Shown here: positions 26,723 through 36,098 of the stretch, piece by piece
Layout of the letters: every line of letters starts with the position of its first letter
Numbering within the stretch: the first letter of the stretch is position 1
Source of the DNA: Aliarcobacter butzleri
Lineage (GTDB): Bacteria; Campylobacterota; Campylobacteria; Campylobacterales; Arcobacteraceae
Length of the DNA: 64,000 bases
Assembly: GCF_900187115.1 (NCBI RefSeq)
Contig: NZ_LT906455.1
Coordinates: 1,426,001 to 1,490,000 of the forward strand
Direction of reading: 5' to 3'
Made by a program: the position numbers and the translations under genes
The notes under the pieces: generated by a model
What the model saw: only the letters and a program-made list of their open reading frames with translations
What the model was told of the DNA's origin: nothing
Databases searched by the model: none

Positions 26723-27122
26723 CTATACTTTTCCTTTTAAATAAAATTAATAAAATAAGAATGGCAGTATAACTAAGAAAAGATAACAAAGGAATTGTTA
26801 TAAATCCGAACCAATTTAGATAATCAACAGAACAAGGAACACCTTGAATACAAGGAGAAAGTGTTTCTGGAATTATTTTTAATATTAATAAATTGTGATA
26901 AATAGCTATTGCTAGCCCCACAACAACCAATGGTAAACTATACTTAAAAACTTTATTATCAGGATATAAAAGATTCATCAAAAAGATAAAAACTAGTGGA
27001 TACATAAATATTCTTTGATACCAACACAAAGAACAAGGTATGAAGTACATAACTTCAGAAAAAAACAAACTTCCAAACGTTGCAACTAAAGAAGTTAAAA
27101 ATGCCACAAAAATAAAATTCAA
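26712..27122 (-). CDS. dsbB: DsbB/BdbC-family disulfide bond formation protein
   Basis: This is a four-helix inner-membrane quinone reductase of 136 residues that reoxidises DsbA. The two cysteine pairs are visible: PCSLCWYQR between helices 1 and 2, and CIQGVPC in the second periplasmic loop. The start is a TTG at 27122 with AAGGA six bases upstream. It is first in a three-gene operon with the DsbA-like and TlpA-like genes. Confidence 0.9.
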   Translation of the reverse strand: MNFIFVAFLTSLVATFGSLFFSEVMYFIPCSLCWYQRIFMYPLVFIFLMNLLYPDNKVFKYSLPLVVVGLAIAIYHNLLILKIIPETLSPCIQGVPCSVDYLNWFGFITIPLLSFLSYTAILILLILFKRKSIDAK

Positions 27123-27210
27123 ATTCAGTCCTTTTTATGCTATTTAATAAGTTTTATTGTAACTAAAAAATGTTAATATTACCGACTATTTATATAAAAA
27201 GGAAAATGAG

Positions 27211-29736
27211 TTGAGATACATTGTCTTAGGTCTTATCATGGCAGGATTATTTCAGGTGTTTTTTTGGTTAACACAAGATAATCTTATTACTTTAAAAGAA
27301 GATTCATTTGAAAAAATAGAATCGCTTTCTTACTCTCCATACGAAGGGTATAACAAAAATTTGTTATCTAAACAACAAATTTATGATGATGTGACTATGT
27401 TGGAAAACTTCACAAATAAACTTAGAACATATGCTACATTAGAAGCAAATGCAGTTTTAGAAGCAACTCCTGATAGCAATATGCCTATTGATTTAGGACT
27501 TTGGATAAGTGGTGATCACGAGCAAAATCATTTAGAAATAAAACGAGCTATTAAATTACTTGAAAAATACCCAAATAGAATAAATAGCGTTATAGTAGGA
27601 AATGAGGTTCTTCTAAGAGCTGATTTAGATGAAGTTGAATTGTTTGCCTATGTTGATTTTATGAGACAATTCACAAAAAAACCAATAACAGTAGCTGAAA
27701 CTTGGGACGTTTGGGAAAGAGTTCCAGATTTAGCAAAACATGTTGATTTTTTAACTATACACATCTTACCTTATTGGGAAAAAATACCAATAGACAGATT
27801 TAATGAGTTTATTATTGAAAAATACTCTTTAGTAGAAAAAATTCATCCAAATAGAAAGATAGTGATTGGGGAAACTGGTTGGCCAAGTCATGGATATAAT
27901 AATAGAAGTGCAGTACCAAGTTTGAAAAACCAAGCTATGGCGATTAGAGGGTTTGTAAATCTTGCAAATGAGCATGGTTGGCACTATAATATAATCGAAG
28001 CTTTCGACCAACAATGGAAAGGTTACGATGAAGGAAATGTAGGACAATATTGGGGAATATTTACTTCTGATAGAGCGTTAAAATTCCAATTAAATGGAGA
28101 TATTGAATTAAATCAATATTGGTTGTATCAAATGATTGTAGCAACAATCCTTGGAGCAATCATAACTTTATTAGGACTTAGAAATCAAAGAGTAAATATA
28201 AGTCATGCATTAGCTTATGCTGTAACTGCACAAGGTATGGCATTTGGTATAGTTATGGCTGCAATTTATCCATTTATTAACTATATGAACTTTGGTATGT
28301 GGGTAATGTGGGGAATGGGAACTTTCCTTATGATACCACTTGTAATTATAACTTTAGCAAAAGCAAATGAGTTATTTAGATCTTCTATTGGAGTACCTCC
28401 TTCAAGACTTGTTCCTCTTGATCTAAAATCACAAAATGCACCGCTTGTTTCAATACATGTTCCAGCATATAAAGAAGAGCCACATGTTTTAGAAGAAACA
28501 TTAAGAAGTTTATCACAACTAAAATATCCAAACTATGAAGTTTTAGTTATCATTAACAATACTCCTGAAGAGTATTACTGGAAGCCTATTGAAAAACTAT
28601 GTGAAGAGTTAGGTGATAAATTTGTATTTATGAATATTACTTGTACTGGATTTAAAGCTGGTGCACTTAATGCTGCATTAGAAAGAACAAGCAAAGATGC
28701 TGAAATTGTAGCTGTTATTGATGCAGATTATAAAGTTGAATCACCATGGCTTGTTGATTTAGTTCCTTTATTTGACGATCCAAAAGTTGCTATTGTTCAA
28801 GCACCACAAGATCATAGAGATGGAAAAGAATCTATCATGAAAGCTGCTATGAATGCAGAATATGCAGGATTCTTCGATATTGGTATGGTTGATAGAAATG
28901 AAGAAAATGCAATTGTTGTTCATGGAACTATGGTTATGGTAAGACTTAGCGCTATGATGGAAGTTGGTGGTTGGGGAACTGACACTATCGTTGAAGATAG
29001 TGAGTTAGGATTAAGACTATTTGAAGCAGGATATATAGCTCACTATACAAATAGAAGATATGGTTATGGTTTACTTCCTGATACTTTAGAAGCATTTAAA
29101 ACTCAAAGACACAGATGGGCTTATGGTGCTATTCAAATTCTAAAAAAACACTGGAGAGAGTTTAAACCAAGTGCAAATAGACTTACACCTAGACAAAAAA
29201 ATAAATTTGTTACAGGTTGGTTCTTCTGGTTAAGTGATGCAATGGGTCCAATAATGGCAGTTATGAATATTATTTGGGTTCCTGTTATTATTTTTGTAGG
29301 TGTTACTATTCCTACAATTCCACTTACTATTCCAATTATTACAGCATTTTTAGTAAATATTTTACATACATTTATTTTGTATAGAACAAAAGTAAAAGCA
29401 ACTTTTAAAGAGATACTTTTAAGTTCAATTGCTTCTATGAGTTTACAGTTAATTATTTTCAAAGCTGTATTTGATGGGTTTATAAAAGATGGTTTACCAT
29501 TTAAAAGAACTCAAAAAGGTGGAAAAGCTAAAAAAAGTGCAAACCCTATAAAATATGAATCAATCTTAGCTGTATTATTATTGATTGCATTTTTTGCACT
29601 AATTTTCACAAATAAAACTGGAATTACAGAAATTTATGTATTTGCAGTAACTATATTTATTCAAAGTATTCCTTATTTATCAGCAATTATCATGAGAATG
29701 CTAGAGGTTTACTCTATAAAACATCAGAAATCTTAA
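27211..29736 (+). CDS. Membrane beta-glucan synthase: GH17-like domain fused to family 2 glycosyltransferase
   Basis: This is an 841-residue polytopic membrane protein. One N-terminal helix is followed by a periplasmic glycoside hydrolase family 17 domain (~40-290). Its two catalytic Glu are visible: VGNE (Glu132, acid) and IGETGWPS (Glu221, nucleophile). Three helices (~305-385) lead to a cytoplasmic GT2 domain (~410-640) with VPAYKEEPHV, DADYK, VEDSELGLRL and QRHRWAYG. Further C-terminal helices form a channel. By family it is a processive beta-1,3-type glucan synthase, with the GH17 domain acting as glucan-trimming or transglycosylating module, as in bacterial NdvB/NdvC systems. It starts at a TTG with AAGGA upstream and stands alone. 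Confidence 0.88.
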   Translation: MRYIVLGLIMAGLFQVFFWLTQDNLITLKEDSFEKIESLSYSPYEGYNKNLLSKQQIYDDVTMLENFTNKLRTYATLEANAVLEATPDSNMPIDLGLWISGDHEQNHLEIKRAIKLLEKYPNRINSVIVGNEVLLRADLDEVELFAYVDFMRQFTKKPITVAETWDVWERVPDLAKHVDFLTIHILPYWEKIPIDRFNEFIIEKYSLVEKIHPNRKIVIGETGWPSHGYNNRSAVPSLKNQAMAIRGFVNLANEHGWHYNIIEAFDQQWKGYDEGNVGQYWGIFTSDRALKFQLNGDIELNQYWLYQMIVATILGAIITLLGLRNQRVNISHALAYAVTAQGMAFGIVMAAIYPFINYMNFGMWVMWGMGTFLMIPLVIITLAKANELFRSSIGVPPSRLVPLDLKSQNAPLVSIHVPAYKEEPHVLEETLRSLSQLKYPNYEVLVIINNTPEEYYWKPIEKLCEELGDKFVFMNITCTGFKAGALNAALERTSKDAEIVAVIDADYKVESPWLVDLVPLFDDPKVAIVQAPQDHRDGKESIMKAAMNAEYAGFFDIGMVDRNEENAIVVHGTMVMVRLSAMMEVGGWGTDTIVEDSELGLRLFEAGYIAHYTNRRYGYGLLPDTLEAFKTQRHRWAYGAIQILKKHWREFKPSANRLTPRQKNKFVTGWFFWLSDAMGPIMAVMNIIWVPVIIFVGVTIPTIPLTIPIITAFLVNILHTFILYRTKVKATFKEILLSSIASMSLQLIIFKAVFDGFIKDGLPFKRTQKGGKAKKSANPIKYESILAVLLLIAFFALIFTNKTGITEIYVFAVTIFIQSIPYLSAIIMRMLEVYSIKHQKS

Positions 29737-29748
29737 AAGATTTCTGAT
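29723..29748 (+). terminator. Hairpin at the end of the glucan synthase gene
   Basis: This is a 12-bp perfect stem, ATCAGAAATCTT / AAGATTTCTGAT, with an AA loop. It overlaps the stop codon at 29734-29736. The T-run after the stem is poor, so termination is likely but weakly supported. Confidence 0.5.
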
Positions 29749-29783
29749 CAACACTCTTATTTAAGTTTTTACTCACTATTTTT

Positions 29784-29798
29784 TGATTACAATTATCA
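29784..29798 (+). promoter_or_regulatory. Fur-box-like operator upstream of FecI-like gene 2
   Basis: TGATTACAATTATCA matches the 7-1-7 Fur consensus TGATAATnATTATCA at 12 of 14 defined positions. It lies 39 bp before the sigma-factor start codon, in the promoter region. A similar site upstream of the other sigma gene supports iron control of both pairs. Confidence 0.5.
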
Positions 29799-29837
29799 AT
29801 TATATAAAAATAAGAAAGAGAAATACTTAAATAAATC

Positions 29838-30311
29838 ATGCTGAAATATTATAAAGAACTATTTTTATACATAAAAGATAAAATCCCAAACAAAGATAAT
29901 GCACAAGATATAGTTCAAGAGACTTATGAAAAAGTAATATCTATCAAAAATAGCAAAGAAATAGAAAATGAAAGAGCCCTACTTTACAAAGTAGCAAAAA
30001 ATATTATTATTGATAGACTAAGAAAAAACAAAAATTACAAAGAAATTTCTTATGAAGAAGAAAATTTTATATCACAATCTAAAGCACCTGAAGATTTGGC
30101 AATAGAACAAAATCAACAAGATATTTTGATGAAAGAACTAAAAAAACTACCACCAAAAAGAAAAGAAGCTTTTGTATTGCATATATTAGAAGGTTATACA
30201 AAAGAAGAAATAGCAAATATAATGAATATCTCATATTTAGCAGTAGAAAAACATATCTCAAGAGCAACTATTGAGTTGCGAGAAAAACTAAGAAAAAAAG
30301 AGGAAATCTAA
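29838..30311 (+). CDS. ECF RNA polymerase sigma factor, FecI-like
   Basis: This is a second sigma-70-family ECF factor of 157 residues. Region 2 contains NERALLYKVAKNIIIDRLR. Region 4 contains RKEAFVLHILEGYTKEEIANI. It overlaps the downstream fecR-like gene by one base and is followed by an STN-type TonB receptor, the standard cell-surface signalling arrangement. It presumably recognises the TGTCAGA-N15-CGTCTT promoter in front of that receptor. Confidence 0.92.
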   Translation: MLKYYKELFLYIKDKIPNKDNAQDIVQETYEKVISIKNSKEIENERALLYKVAKNIIIDRLRKNKNYKEISYEEENFISQSKAPEDLAIEQNQQDILMKELKKLPPKRKEAFVLHILEGYTKEEIANIMNISYLAVEKHISRATIELREKLRKKEEI

Positions 30312-31150
30312 TGTCAAATCAAGATATCCAAGATGAAGAATTAATAACTCAAATAAAAGCCTTACCAAAAGATTTTTTGGAAGAATTAAAAAATGAAGTA
30401 AGACTAAATAGACAAAAAGAAAATAGAAAAAGAAGATTTTTAAGACGAATTGTTCCTCTTGTTGCTGCATGTATTTTAAGTGTTGTATCTGTTTCACTTT
30501 TTGTAGATTTTCCAACATATTCAAAAGAGTATTTAGCTTCAAATAAAATACAAAATGATATTTTATTACCTGATAATTCAAAAATATATTTAGATGCGAA
30601 TACAACTATAAATGTTAAATATTATAAAAATAAAAGAGTAATAAATCTATCAAATGGAAAAGCAATATTTGAAGTAACTTCAAATGAAACTCAGCCTTTT
30701 ATAGTAAATACAAAAAGAATAAATGTAAAAGTTTTAGGTACAAAGTTTGAAGTTGTAAATCTTGAAGATAAATTACAAGTAAATGTTTTAGAAGGAAAAG
30801 TTCAAGTTTCAAAAGCACAAAATGACAAAGAGTTAGCAATAGTTACAAAAGGGCAATCTTTACAACTTGATAAAAATGCAAATTTAATAAGTCAAAATAG
30901 CGTGAATATCGAAAGAATGTTTCAATGGAAAGATGGAAAATATAGTTTTCAACAAACAAGTTTAGATGAAGTATTAAATGAGTTCTCAAAACATTTAGAT
31001 ATAAATATAGTTTTTGAAAAGGAAAAAGCAAAACTATATCCAATAAGTGGGAATTTTGAAGTCAAACATTTTGATAACTTTTTAAAAGTTTTACCTATGA
31101 TACATCCAGTTAAAGTTGAAAATAAAGATAATATTATTGTTATAAAATAA
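30311..31150 (+). CDS. FecR-family sigma-factor regulator
   Basis: This is a single-pass inner-membrane protein of 279 residues. It has a short basic cytoplasmic domain (~1-45), a membrane helix (~46-65), a periplasmic FecR domain (LPDNSKIYLDANT, GKAIFEVTSNETQPFIV), and a C-terminal STN-like region. Unlike the first FecR it lacks a full DUF4880-type N-terminus. It should contact the signalling domain of the receptor encoded 98 bp downstream. Confidence 0.9.
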   Translation: MSNQDIQDEELITQIKALPKDFLEELKNEVRLNRQKENRKRRFLRRIVPLVAACILSVVSVSLFVDFPTYSKEYLASNKIQNDILLPDNSKIYLDANTTINVKYYKNKRVINLSNGKAIFEVTSNETQPFIVNTKRINVKVLGTKFEVVNLEDKLQVNVLEGKVQVSKAQNDKELAIVTKGQSLQLDKNANLISQNSVNIERMFQWKDGKYSFQQTSLDEVLNEFSKHLDINIVFEKEKAKLYPISGNFEVKHFDNFLKVLPMIHPVKVENKDNIIVIK

Positions 31151-31166
31151 AAATTTCAAAATTTGA

Positions 31167-31194
31167 TGTCAGAGATAGTAAACTTTTTCGTCTT
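31167..31194 (+). promoter_or_regulatory. ECF-type promoter TGTCAGA-N15-CGTCTT of TonB receptor 1
   Basis: TGTCAGA (31167-31173) and CGTCTT (31189-31194) are separated by 15 bases. The same arrangement, TGTCTGA-N15-CGTCTT, occurs upstream of the other STN-type receptor. CGTC in the -10 is typical of FecI/PvdS-like ECF promoters. An inverted repeat TAATT-N5-AATTA (31208-31222) lies just downstream. Confidence 0.65.
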
Positions 31195-31248
31195 CTTTTA
31201 TAGAGAGTAATTCTCATAATTATATTTATAAGTCAAAGGAGATAGAAA

Positions 31249-33564
31249 ATGAGTCTATTAAAAAAATCATTAATAGCACCAAGCTTAGCCATACTTCTGG
31301 CTACAAACTTATATTCAGCAAATTATACTGTTGATACTACGAATGCAACAAAAGCTATTGAAAAAATATCAGAGCTTTCAAATATACCTTTTATTGTAGA
31401 TACAAATATTTTAAATGGTAAAAATACAAATAAAATACAAAATGTGCAAAATTTAGATGAAGCTTTAAAACTAATGTTTGAAGGAACAGGACTTGAGGCA
31501 GTAGTAAAAAACAATACAATTGTTATAAAAAAGATTGAAGGGAAAGGTACAGTTTTAGAGCCAATTTCAGTTAACGAAAGTTATAAAAATGGAACAGCTG
31601 AAAATGGATATCTAAGTGAAGATATAACAGGTATTGGACTTTGGGGAAAAAGAAGTTTACAAGATACACCTTATTCTATGACTGTAATTCCAAAAGATTT
31701 AATTGAAAACACTCAAGCAAATGATATGGCACAAATCTTTAAGATGAACCCTTTAACTCAAGATGGAGGAGATCAAATGTCAGGAAATTATTACAATGTA
31801 ATAAGAGGATTTTCTTCAAATAATGCGATTGTAAATGGAATACCATTGGCAGATTGGTACAGTTTTACAACTATGGAAGATTTAGAAAGAATCGAAACTA
31901 TCAGTGGAGCAACTGGGTTTTTATATGGTGGTGGAAGAGTTGGTGGTGCAGTTAATTATGTAACAAAGAAACCAACATTAGAAGATAAAAGAAGTATTAC
32001 TTTAGGAAACTATGGTGGAGAGCAATATTATACTCATATTGATTTAAGTGGACAAATAGATGAAAAGAAAGTATTTGGATATAGAATAAATGCTTTGTAT
32101 CAAGATGGTGATAGTGTAGCAAATGTAGGAAAAGAACAAAAATTTGTAAGTTTAGCCTTTGATTTTAAACCAACAGATAACTTTACTATGGATTTAAATT
32201 ATGCACATAGAGAATTAGATAGAAAGAATCAAAAACCATTTTTTAATATAGGAGCAAATACTTTTCGTCCAATACTAGATATAAGTAAAGGTTACACATC
32301 TGATTTAAATAGCATAGAAGAAAAAAATGACAGGGTAACAAGTAGTTTAAAATGGAATTTAAATGATATTTTCACACTTAGAAGTTCATTTCTTTATGAA
32401 GAAACAGATAGAGAAGTTGTTGGAGAAACACTTATTTATACAAGAAATGATGGTTTATATGATGCTTTACTTTATCGTTATCCTAAAGGTGGACAAGGTC
32501 ATAAAAGTTATGCAGGGAATTTATATTTAGACAGTAAATTTGAAACTTTTAATATTGACCACCTTTTGACAATAGGTTATTCACAAAATTATCAAAACTA
32601 CAAAAGAGATAAAAATTGGTGGCAACCTAGGTATTGGTTAGATGGAGTAACTTTAGAACAGATAAAAAATACTGTTATTCCAAGAAATCCAAATGAACAT
32701 GGAGGAAGAATTCCTCTTTCTAAAACAGAGTACAAAAATACACTAATAGGAGATGATATAGTATTTAATGACCAATGGAGTGCTTTAGTTGGATTTAACT
32801 ATGCAACAGTAGAAAATTGGTCTTCTTGGGGTGGTAGTTATGATAAATCAGAGTTAACTCCAACTTTGTCTTTGATGTATAAACCTTTTGAAGATTTAAC
32901 AACTTATGTAACTTATATGGAAAGTTTAGAAACAGGAGAAATTGTAGCAGATACATATTCAAATGCAGGTGAAATCTTAGACCCACTTGTAAGTAAACAA
33001 TATGAGATTGGAGCAAAATATTCAGTAAATGAAAGTATTTTATTAACTAGTGCATTATTTAGAATAGAAAAAGCAAATCAATACTCAAACAATGAAACAC
33101 CAATGCCAAAATATGTTCAAGATGGAGAACAAGTTCATCAAGGAATTGAATTAACTTTTACAGGAAAAGTAACAGATGATTTAACACTATTTGGTGGAGG
33201 AACTTTAATGGATTTGAGTATTGAAGAATCAAATGATAAAAATTTAGAAGGAAAAAAACCAACAAATGCAGCAACAAAAATGGCAAAACTTTATGCAGAG
33301 TATAATATTCCACAAATTAATGGATTAACATTAACAGGAGGAGCGTATTATACTGGAGAAAAATATGGAGATGACTTAAATACAGATAAAATCCCAAGTT
33401 ACACTTTATATGATGCAGGTTTGAGATATAAAACTAAATTAGACAAATATCCAACAACATTTTTATTAAATGTAGCAAATCTAACTGGAAAAGATTATTG
33501 GGCTAGTAGTTCATATTTAGGAGATCCTAGAAGTGTTGCATTTTCTATGAAAATGGAATTTTAA
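31249..33564 (+). CDS. TonB-dependent outer-membrane receptor with STN signalling domain (FecA/siderophore type)
   Basis: This is a 771-residue receptor. It has a signal peptide (to about residue 24), an STN signalling domain (~25-95), a TonB-box-like segment (TVLEPISV), a plug (~125-245) with YNVIRGFSSNNAIVNG, and a beta-barrel ending in Phe (MKMEF). It imports an iron chelate or other large ligand and signals through FecR to the ECF sigma factor. The three genes form a complete cell-surface signalling unit. The ligand is not predictable. A strong terminator follows. Confidence 0.92.
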   Translation: MSLLKKSLIAPSLAILLATNLYSANYTVDTTNATKAIEKISELSNIPFIVDTNILNGKNTNKIQNVQNLDEALKLMFEGTGLEAVVKNNTIVIKKIEGKGTVLEPISVNESYKNGTAENGYLSEDITGIGLWGKRSLQDTPYSMTVIPKDLIENTQANDMAQIFKMNPLTQDGGDQMSGNYYNVIRGFSSNNAIVNGIPLADWYSFTTMEDLERIETISGATGFLYGGGRVGGAVNYVTKKPTLEDKRSITLGNYGGEQYYTHIDLSGQIDEKKVFGYRINALYQDGDSVANVGKEQKFVSLAFDFKPTDNFTMDLNYAHRELDRKNQKPFFNIGANTFRPILDISKGYTSDLNSIEEKNDRVTSSLKWNLNDIFTLRSSFLYEETDREVVGETLIYTRNDGLYDALLYRYPKGGQGHKSYAGNLYLDSKFETFNIDHLLTIGYSQNYQNYKRDKNWWQPRYWLDGVTLEQIKNTVIPRNPNEHGGRIPLSKTEYKNTLIGDDIVFNDQWSALVGFNYATVENWSSWGGSYDKSELTPTLSLMYKPFEDLTTYVTYMESLETGEIVADTYSNAGEILDPLVSKQYEIGAKYSVNESILLTSALFRIEKANQYSNNETPMPKYVQDGEQVHQGIELTFTGKVTDDLTLFGGGTLMDLSIEESNDKNLEGKKPTNAATKMAKLYAEYNIPQINGLTLTGGAYYTGEKYGDDLNTDKIPSYTLYDAGLRYKTKLDKYPTTFLLNVANLTGKDYWASSSYLGDPRSVAFSMKMEF

Positions 33565-33582
33565 TATTTAAAATAAAAATAT

Positions 33583-33619
33583 CTTGCGATTATCTTTCAA
33601 ATATAATCGCAAGTTTTTT
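33583..33619 (+). terminator. Rho-independent terminator after TonB receptor 1
   Basis: This is an 11-bp perfect stem, CTTGCGATTAT / ATAATCGCAAG, with a 9-base loop, followed directly by TTTTTT. It starts 19 bp after the receptor stop codon. Confidence 0.92.
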
Positions 33620-33742
33620 GATAATCAAATTTTTCAAAGAATGAATAAAATCTATACATTTATTAAAAAAAGTTCTATTTTAATTAAGTTTTTTTTATAA
33701 AATAAGAGTGTATTCTAACCTATCTAATTTAAAAGAAAATAT

Positions 33743-35182
33743 ATGCTGTTAAAATCAAAATATAAAGTTGTTGTTCTAATAACTATTTTATTAATCTTCT
33801 TTTCGATATTACTTTCAGTTGTAAATTATATTGTTTCATTAAATAATGCACAAAATCAGCTAAAAGAGCAAGCTTTACCACTATCTTTAGACAATATTTA
33901 TACAGATATACAAAAAAATATAATTCAACCATACTTAGTTTCTTCGATGATGGCAAATGATACTTTCGTTCAAGAATGGCTTACAAATGATGAAGAAAAT
34001 AATCAAAGAATAGAAAGATACCTAGAAGCTATCAAAAATAAATATGATATGTTTAACACATTTTTAGTGTCAGATAAAACAAAAAATTACTATACTCAAA
34101 GCGGTTTTGTAGAAAAAGTAGATGAAAATAATCCAACGGATAAGTGGTATTTTAATTTTAAAAATACTCAAAGTAAACATGAAATAAATTTAGATTTCAA
34201 TGAACATTTATCAAATAATCTAATTATGTTTATAAATTACAAAATTTTCAACAAAGACTATCACTTTTTAGGAACTACTGGAGTTGCTATCAAAATCTCA
34301 TATATTGATGATTTACTAAAATCTTTTAGATCAAAACATAAGTTTATTGTTACTTTCTTTAATGAAGATGGAAAAGTTGTTCTATCTGAAAGACAAATAA
34401 ATAATAAAACTAATTTAGATGAATATGAAGGTCTAAAAGAGTATAAAGACCTTATATTATCAAAAAAAGCAAATGCAATTGAATATTCAAATAAGGGAAA
34501 TAGCTATATTTTAAATACAAAATATATTCCTGAATTAGATTTATATTTAACTATTCAAGCAAATTTGAGCGACTTTACAAAAAATGCACATCATGTATTT
34601 TATTTAAATCTAGTATGTTCAGTTCTTATTACTTTTATTATTTCAATTTTTATTTTTTTAATAATAAAAAATTACAGCAAAAAAATAGAATATCTTTTAG
34701 CTTATGATACTTTGACAAATATTCCAAATAGAAGAGATTTTGAAGAAAGATTTAAAAATCAAGTACTATTAAAAAGAAGAAAAGAAGCTGAAATAAGCGT
34801 AATATTCTTAGATGTAGATAACTTCAAAAGAATAAATGATGAATTAGGTCATCAAAAAGGAGATTTAGTATTAAAAAGAGTTGCTAATATTTTATCTTCT
34901 GGTATTAGAGAGACTGATTTACTAGCAAGATGGGGTGGAGAAGAATTTATCATAGCCTTAATCGATTCACCACTTGAAAATTCTAAGATAGTTTGTGAAA
35001 ATTTAAGAAAAGCTATTGAAGAAGATATCGAACTAATGGAAATTTGTTCTTTTAATGTTACTGCTAGTTTTGGTTTAACAATGGTAAAACAACTAGAAAC
35101 TAAAGAGAGTGTACTAATAAGAGTAGATGAAGCAATGTATAAATCAAAAAATAACGGAAGAAATACAATTACAGTATTGTAA
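33743..35182 (+). CDS. Membrane-bound sensor diguanylate cyclase (Cache-like, GGDEF)
   Basis: This 479-residue protein has an N-terminal membrane helix (~8-30), a periplasmic sensor of about 260 residues resembling a dCache domain, a second helix (~290-312), and a GGDEF domain (~315-478). The active site reads GGEEF, and an RxxD inhibitory site (RETD) lies five residues before it. It should make c-di-GMP in response to a periplasmic ligand. The MbfA-like gene starts 10 bp downstream, so the two are probably co-transcribed. Confidence 0.88.
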   Translation: MLLKSKYKVVVLITILLIFFSILLSVVNYIVSLNNAQNQLKEQALPLSLDNIYTDIQKNIIQPYLVSSMMANDTFVQEWLTNDEENNQRIERYLEAIKNKYDMFNTFLVSDKTKNYYTQSGFVEKVDENNPTDKWYFNFKNTQSKHEINLDFNEHLSNNLIMFINYKIFNKDYHFLGTTGVAIKISYIDDLLKSFRSKHKFIVTFFNEDGKVVLSERQINNKTNLDEYEGLKEYKDLILSKKANAIEYSNKGNSYILNTKYIPELDLYLTIQANLSDFTKNAHHVFYLNLVCSVLITFIISIFIFLIIKNYSKKIEYLLAYDTLTNIPNRRDFEERFKNQVLLKRRKEAEISVIFLDVDNFKRINDELGHQKGDLVLKRVANILSSGIRETDLLARWGGEEFIIALIDSPLENSKIVCENLRKAIEEDIELMEICSFNVTASFGLTMVKQLETKESVLIRVDEAMYKSKNNGRNTITVL

Positions 35183-35192
35183 AGGAAAAAAA

Positions 35193-36077
35193 ATGGATTT
35201 TATTTCATCAGATAAAGAAAATCTAAAAAAAGCACTAAAACAACAACAAAACGAGATAAATGATTATACTATTTATAAAGCTTTATCTCTTTTTCAAAAA
35301 AATGAAGAGAATAAAAAAATATTTGAAAAAATTGCAAATGAAGAAAAAAGTCATTACGATTTTTGGGTAAAAATCACAAATAAACAGCTGAAAGCACAAA
35401 ATATAATAGTATTTTGGTATCTTTTTCTTGTAAAAGTTTTTGGTACATCTTTTGCTTTAAAATCTTTAGAAAAAAGAGAAGCTGGAGCAGAAGAGTTTTA
35501 TAAAGAACTTTTTGAAATATATCCAGAATCACAAAAGATTTATAAACAAGAAACTGAACATGAATTTGCTCTTATTGATATGTTGCACGATAAAAAACTT
35601 ATTTACGCAGGTGCAATAGTTTTAGGTATGAATGATGCTTTAGTTGAGTTAACAGGAACTTTAAGTGGTATTGCTTTTGCATTTGATAAAAGTTTAGTTG
35701 TTGGACTTACTGGACTTATCATGGGAATAGCAGCTTCATTATCAATGGCTGGTTCAGCATATCTTGAAGCAAAAGAAAATCCAAGTGAACTTATAAAACC
35801 TTTTACATATTCACTTTATACTGGAGTTTCATATATTCTTACAACTGCTATTTTAGTGATTCCATTTTTTATATTTGATTCTATTATAGAATCTTTAATT
35901 TTGATGTTTATTTGTGCATTTATTGCTATTGTTTCATATAACTTTTATATAAGTGTTGCAAAAGATTTGAGTTTTACAAAAAGAGTTTTACAAATGTCAG
36001 CCATAACTTTTGGTGTTGCAATAATCTCATTTTTGATTGGATATTTAGTAAAATATTACTTTGGAATAGATATTTAA
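35193..36077 (+). CDS. MbfA-like iron exporter: ferritin-like domain fused to VIT1/CCC1 domain
   Basis: This 294-residue protein joins an N-terminal rubrerythrin/ferritin-like domain (~1-135), with ligand-type motifs NEINDYTIY, EEKSHYDFW and ETEHEFALID, to a C-terminal VIT1/CCC1 membrane domain with five hydrophobic segments. The fusion matches MbfA, which exports iron from the cytoplasm. The ATG at 35193 follows AAAGGA; a longer in-frame reading overlaps the cyclase gene. Its position next to an iron-type TonB receptor operon suits iron homeostasis. Confidence 0.85.
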   Translation: MDFISSDKENLKKALKQQQNEINDYTIYKALSLFQKNEENKKIFEKIANEEKSHYDFWVKITNKQLKAQNIIVFWYLFLVKVFGTSFALKSLEKREAGAEEFYKELFEIYPESQKIYKQETEHEFALIDMLHDKKLIYAGAIVLGMNDALVELTGTLSGIAFAFDKSLVVGLTGLIMGIAASLSMAGSAYLEAKENPSELIKPFTYSLYTGVSYILTTAILVIPFFIFDSIIESLILMFICAFIAIVSYNFYISVAKDLSFTKRVLQMSAITFGVAIISFLIGYLVKYYFGIDI

Positions 36078-36098
36078 AAGAGAGGAAAACTCTCTTTT
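36076..36098. terminator. Bidirectional terminator between mbfA-like and BCCT genes
   Basis: The stem AAAAGAGAG / CTCTCTTTT has a GAAAA loop. Ends are A-rich on the left and T-rich on the right, so it can terminate both converging genes, whose stop codons lie at its edges. Confidence 0.75.

Noticed and set aside
31208-31222. Fur box at TonB receptor 1
   Set aside because: TAATTCTCATAATTA is an inverted repeat, but matches the Fur consensus poorly; it is mentioned only as a nearby dyad.
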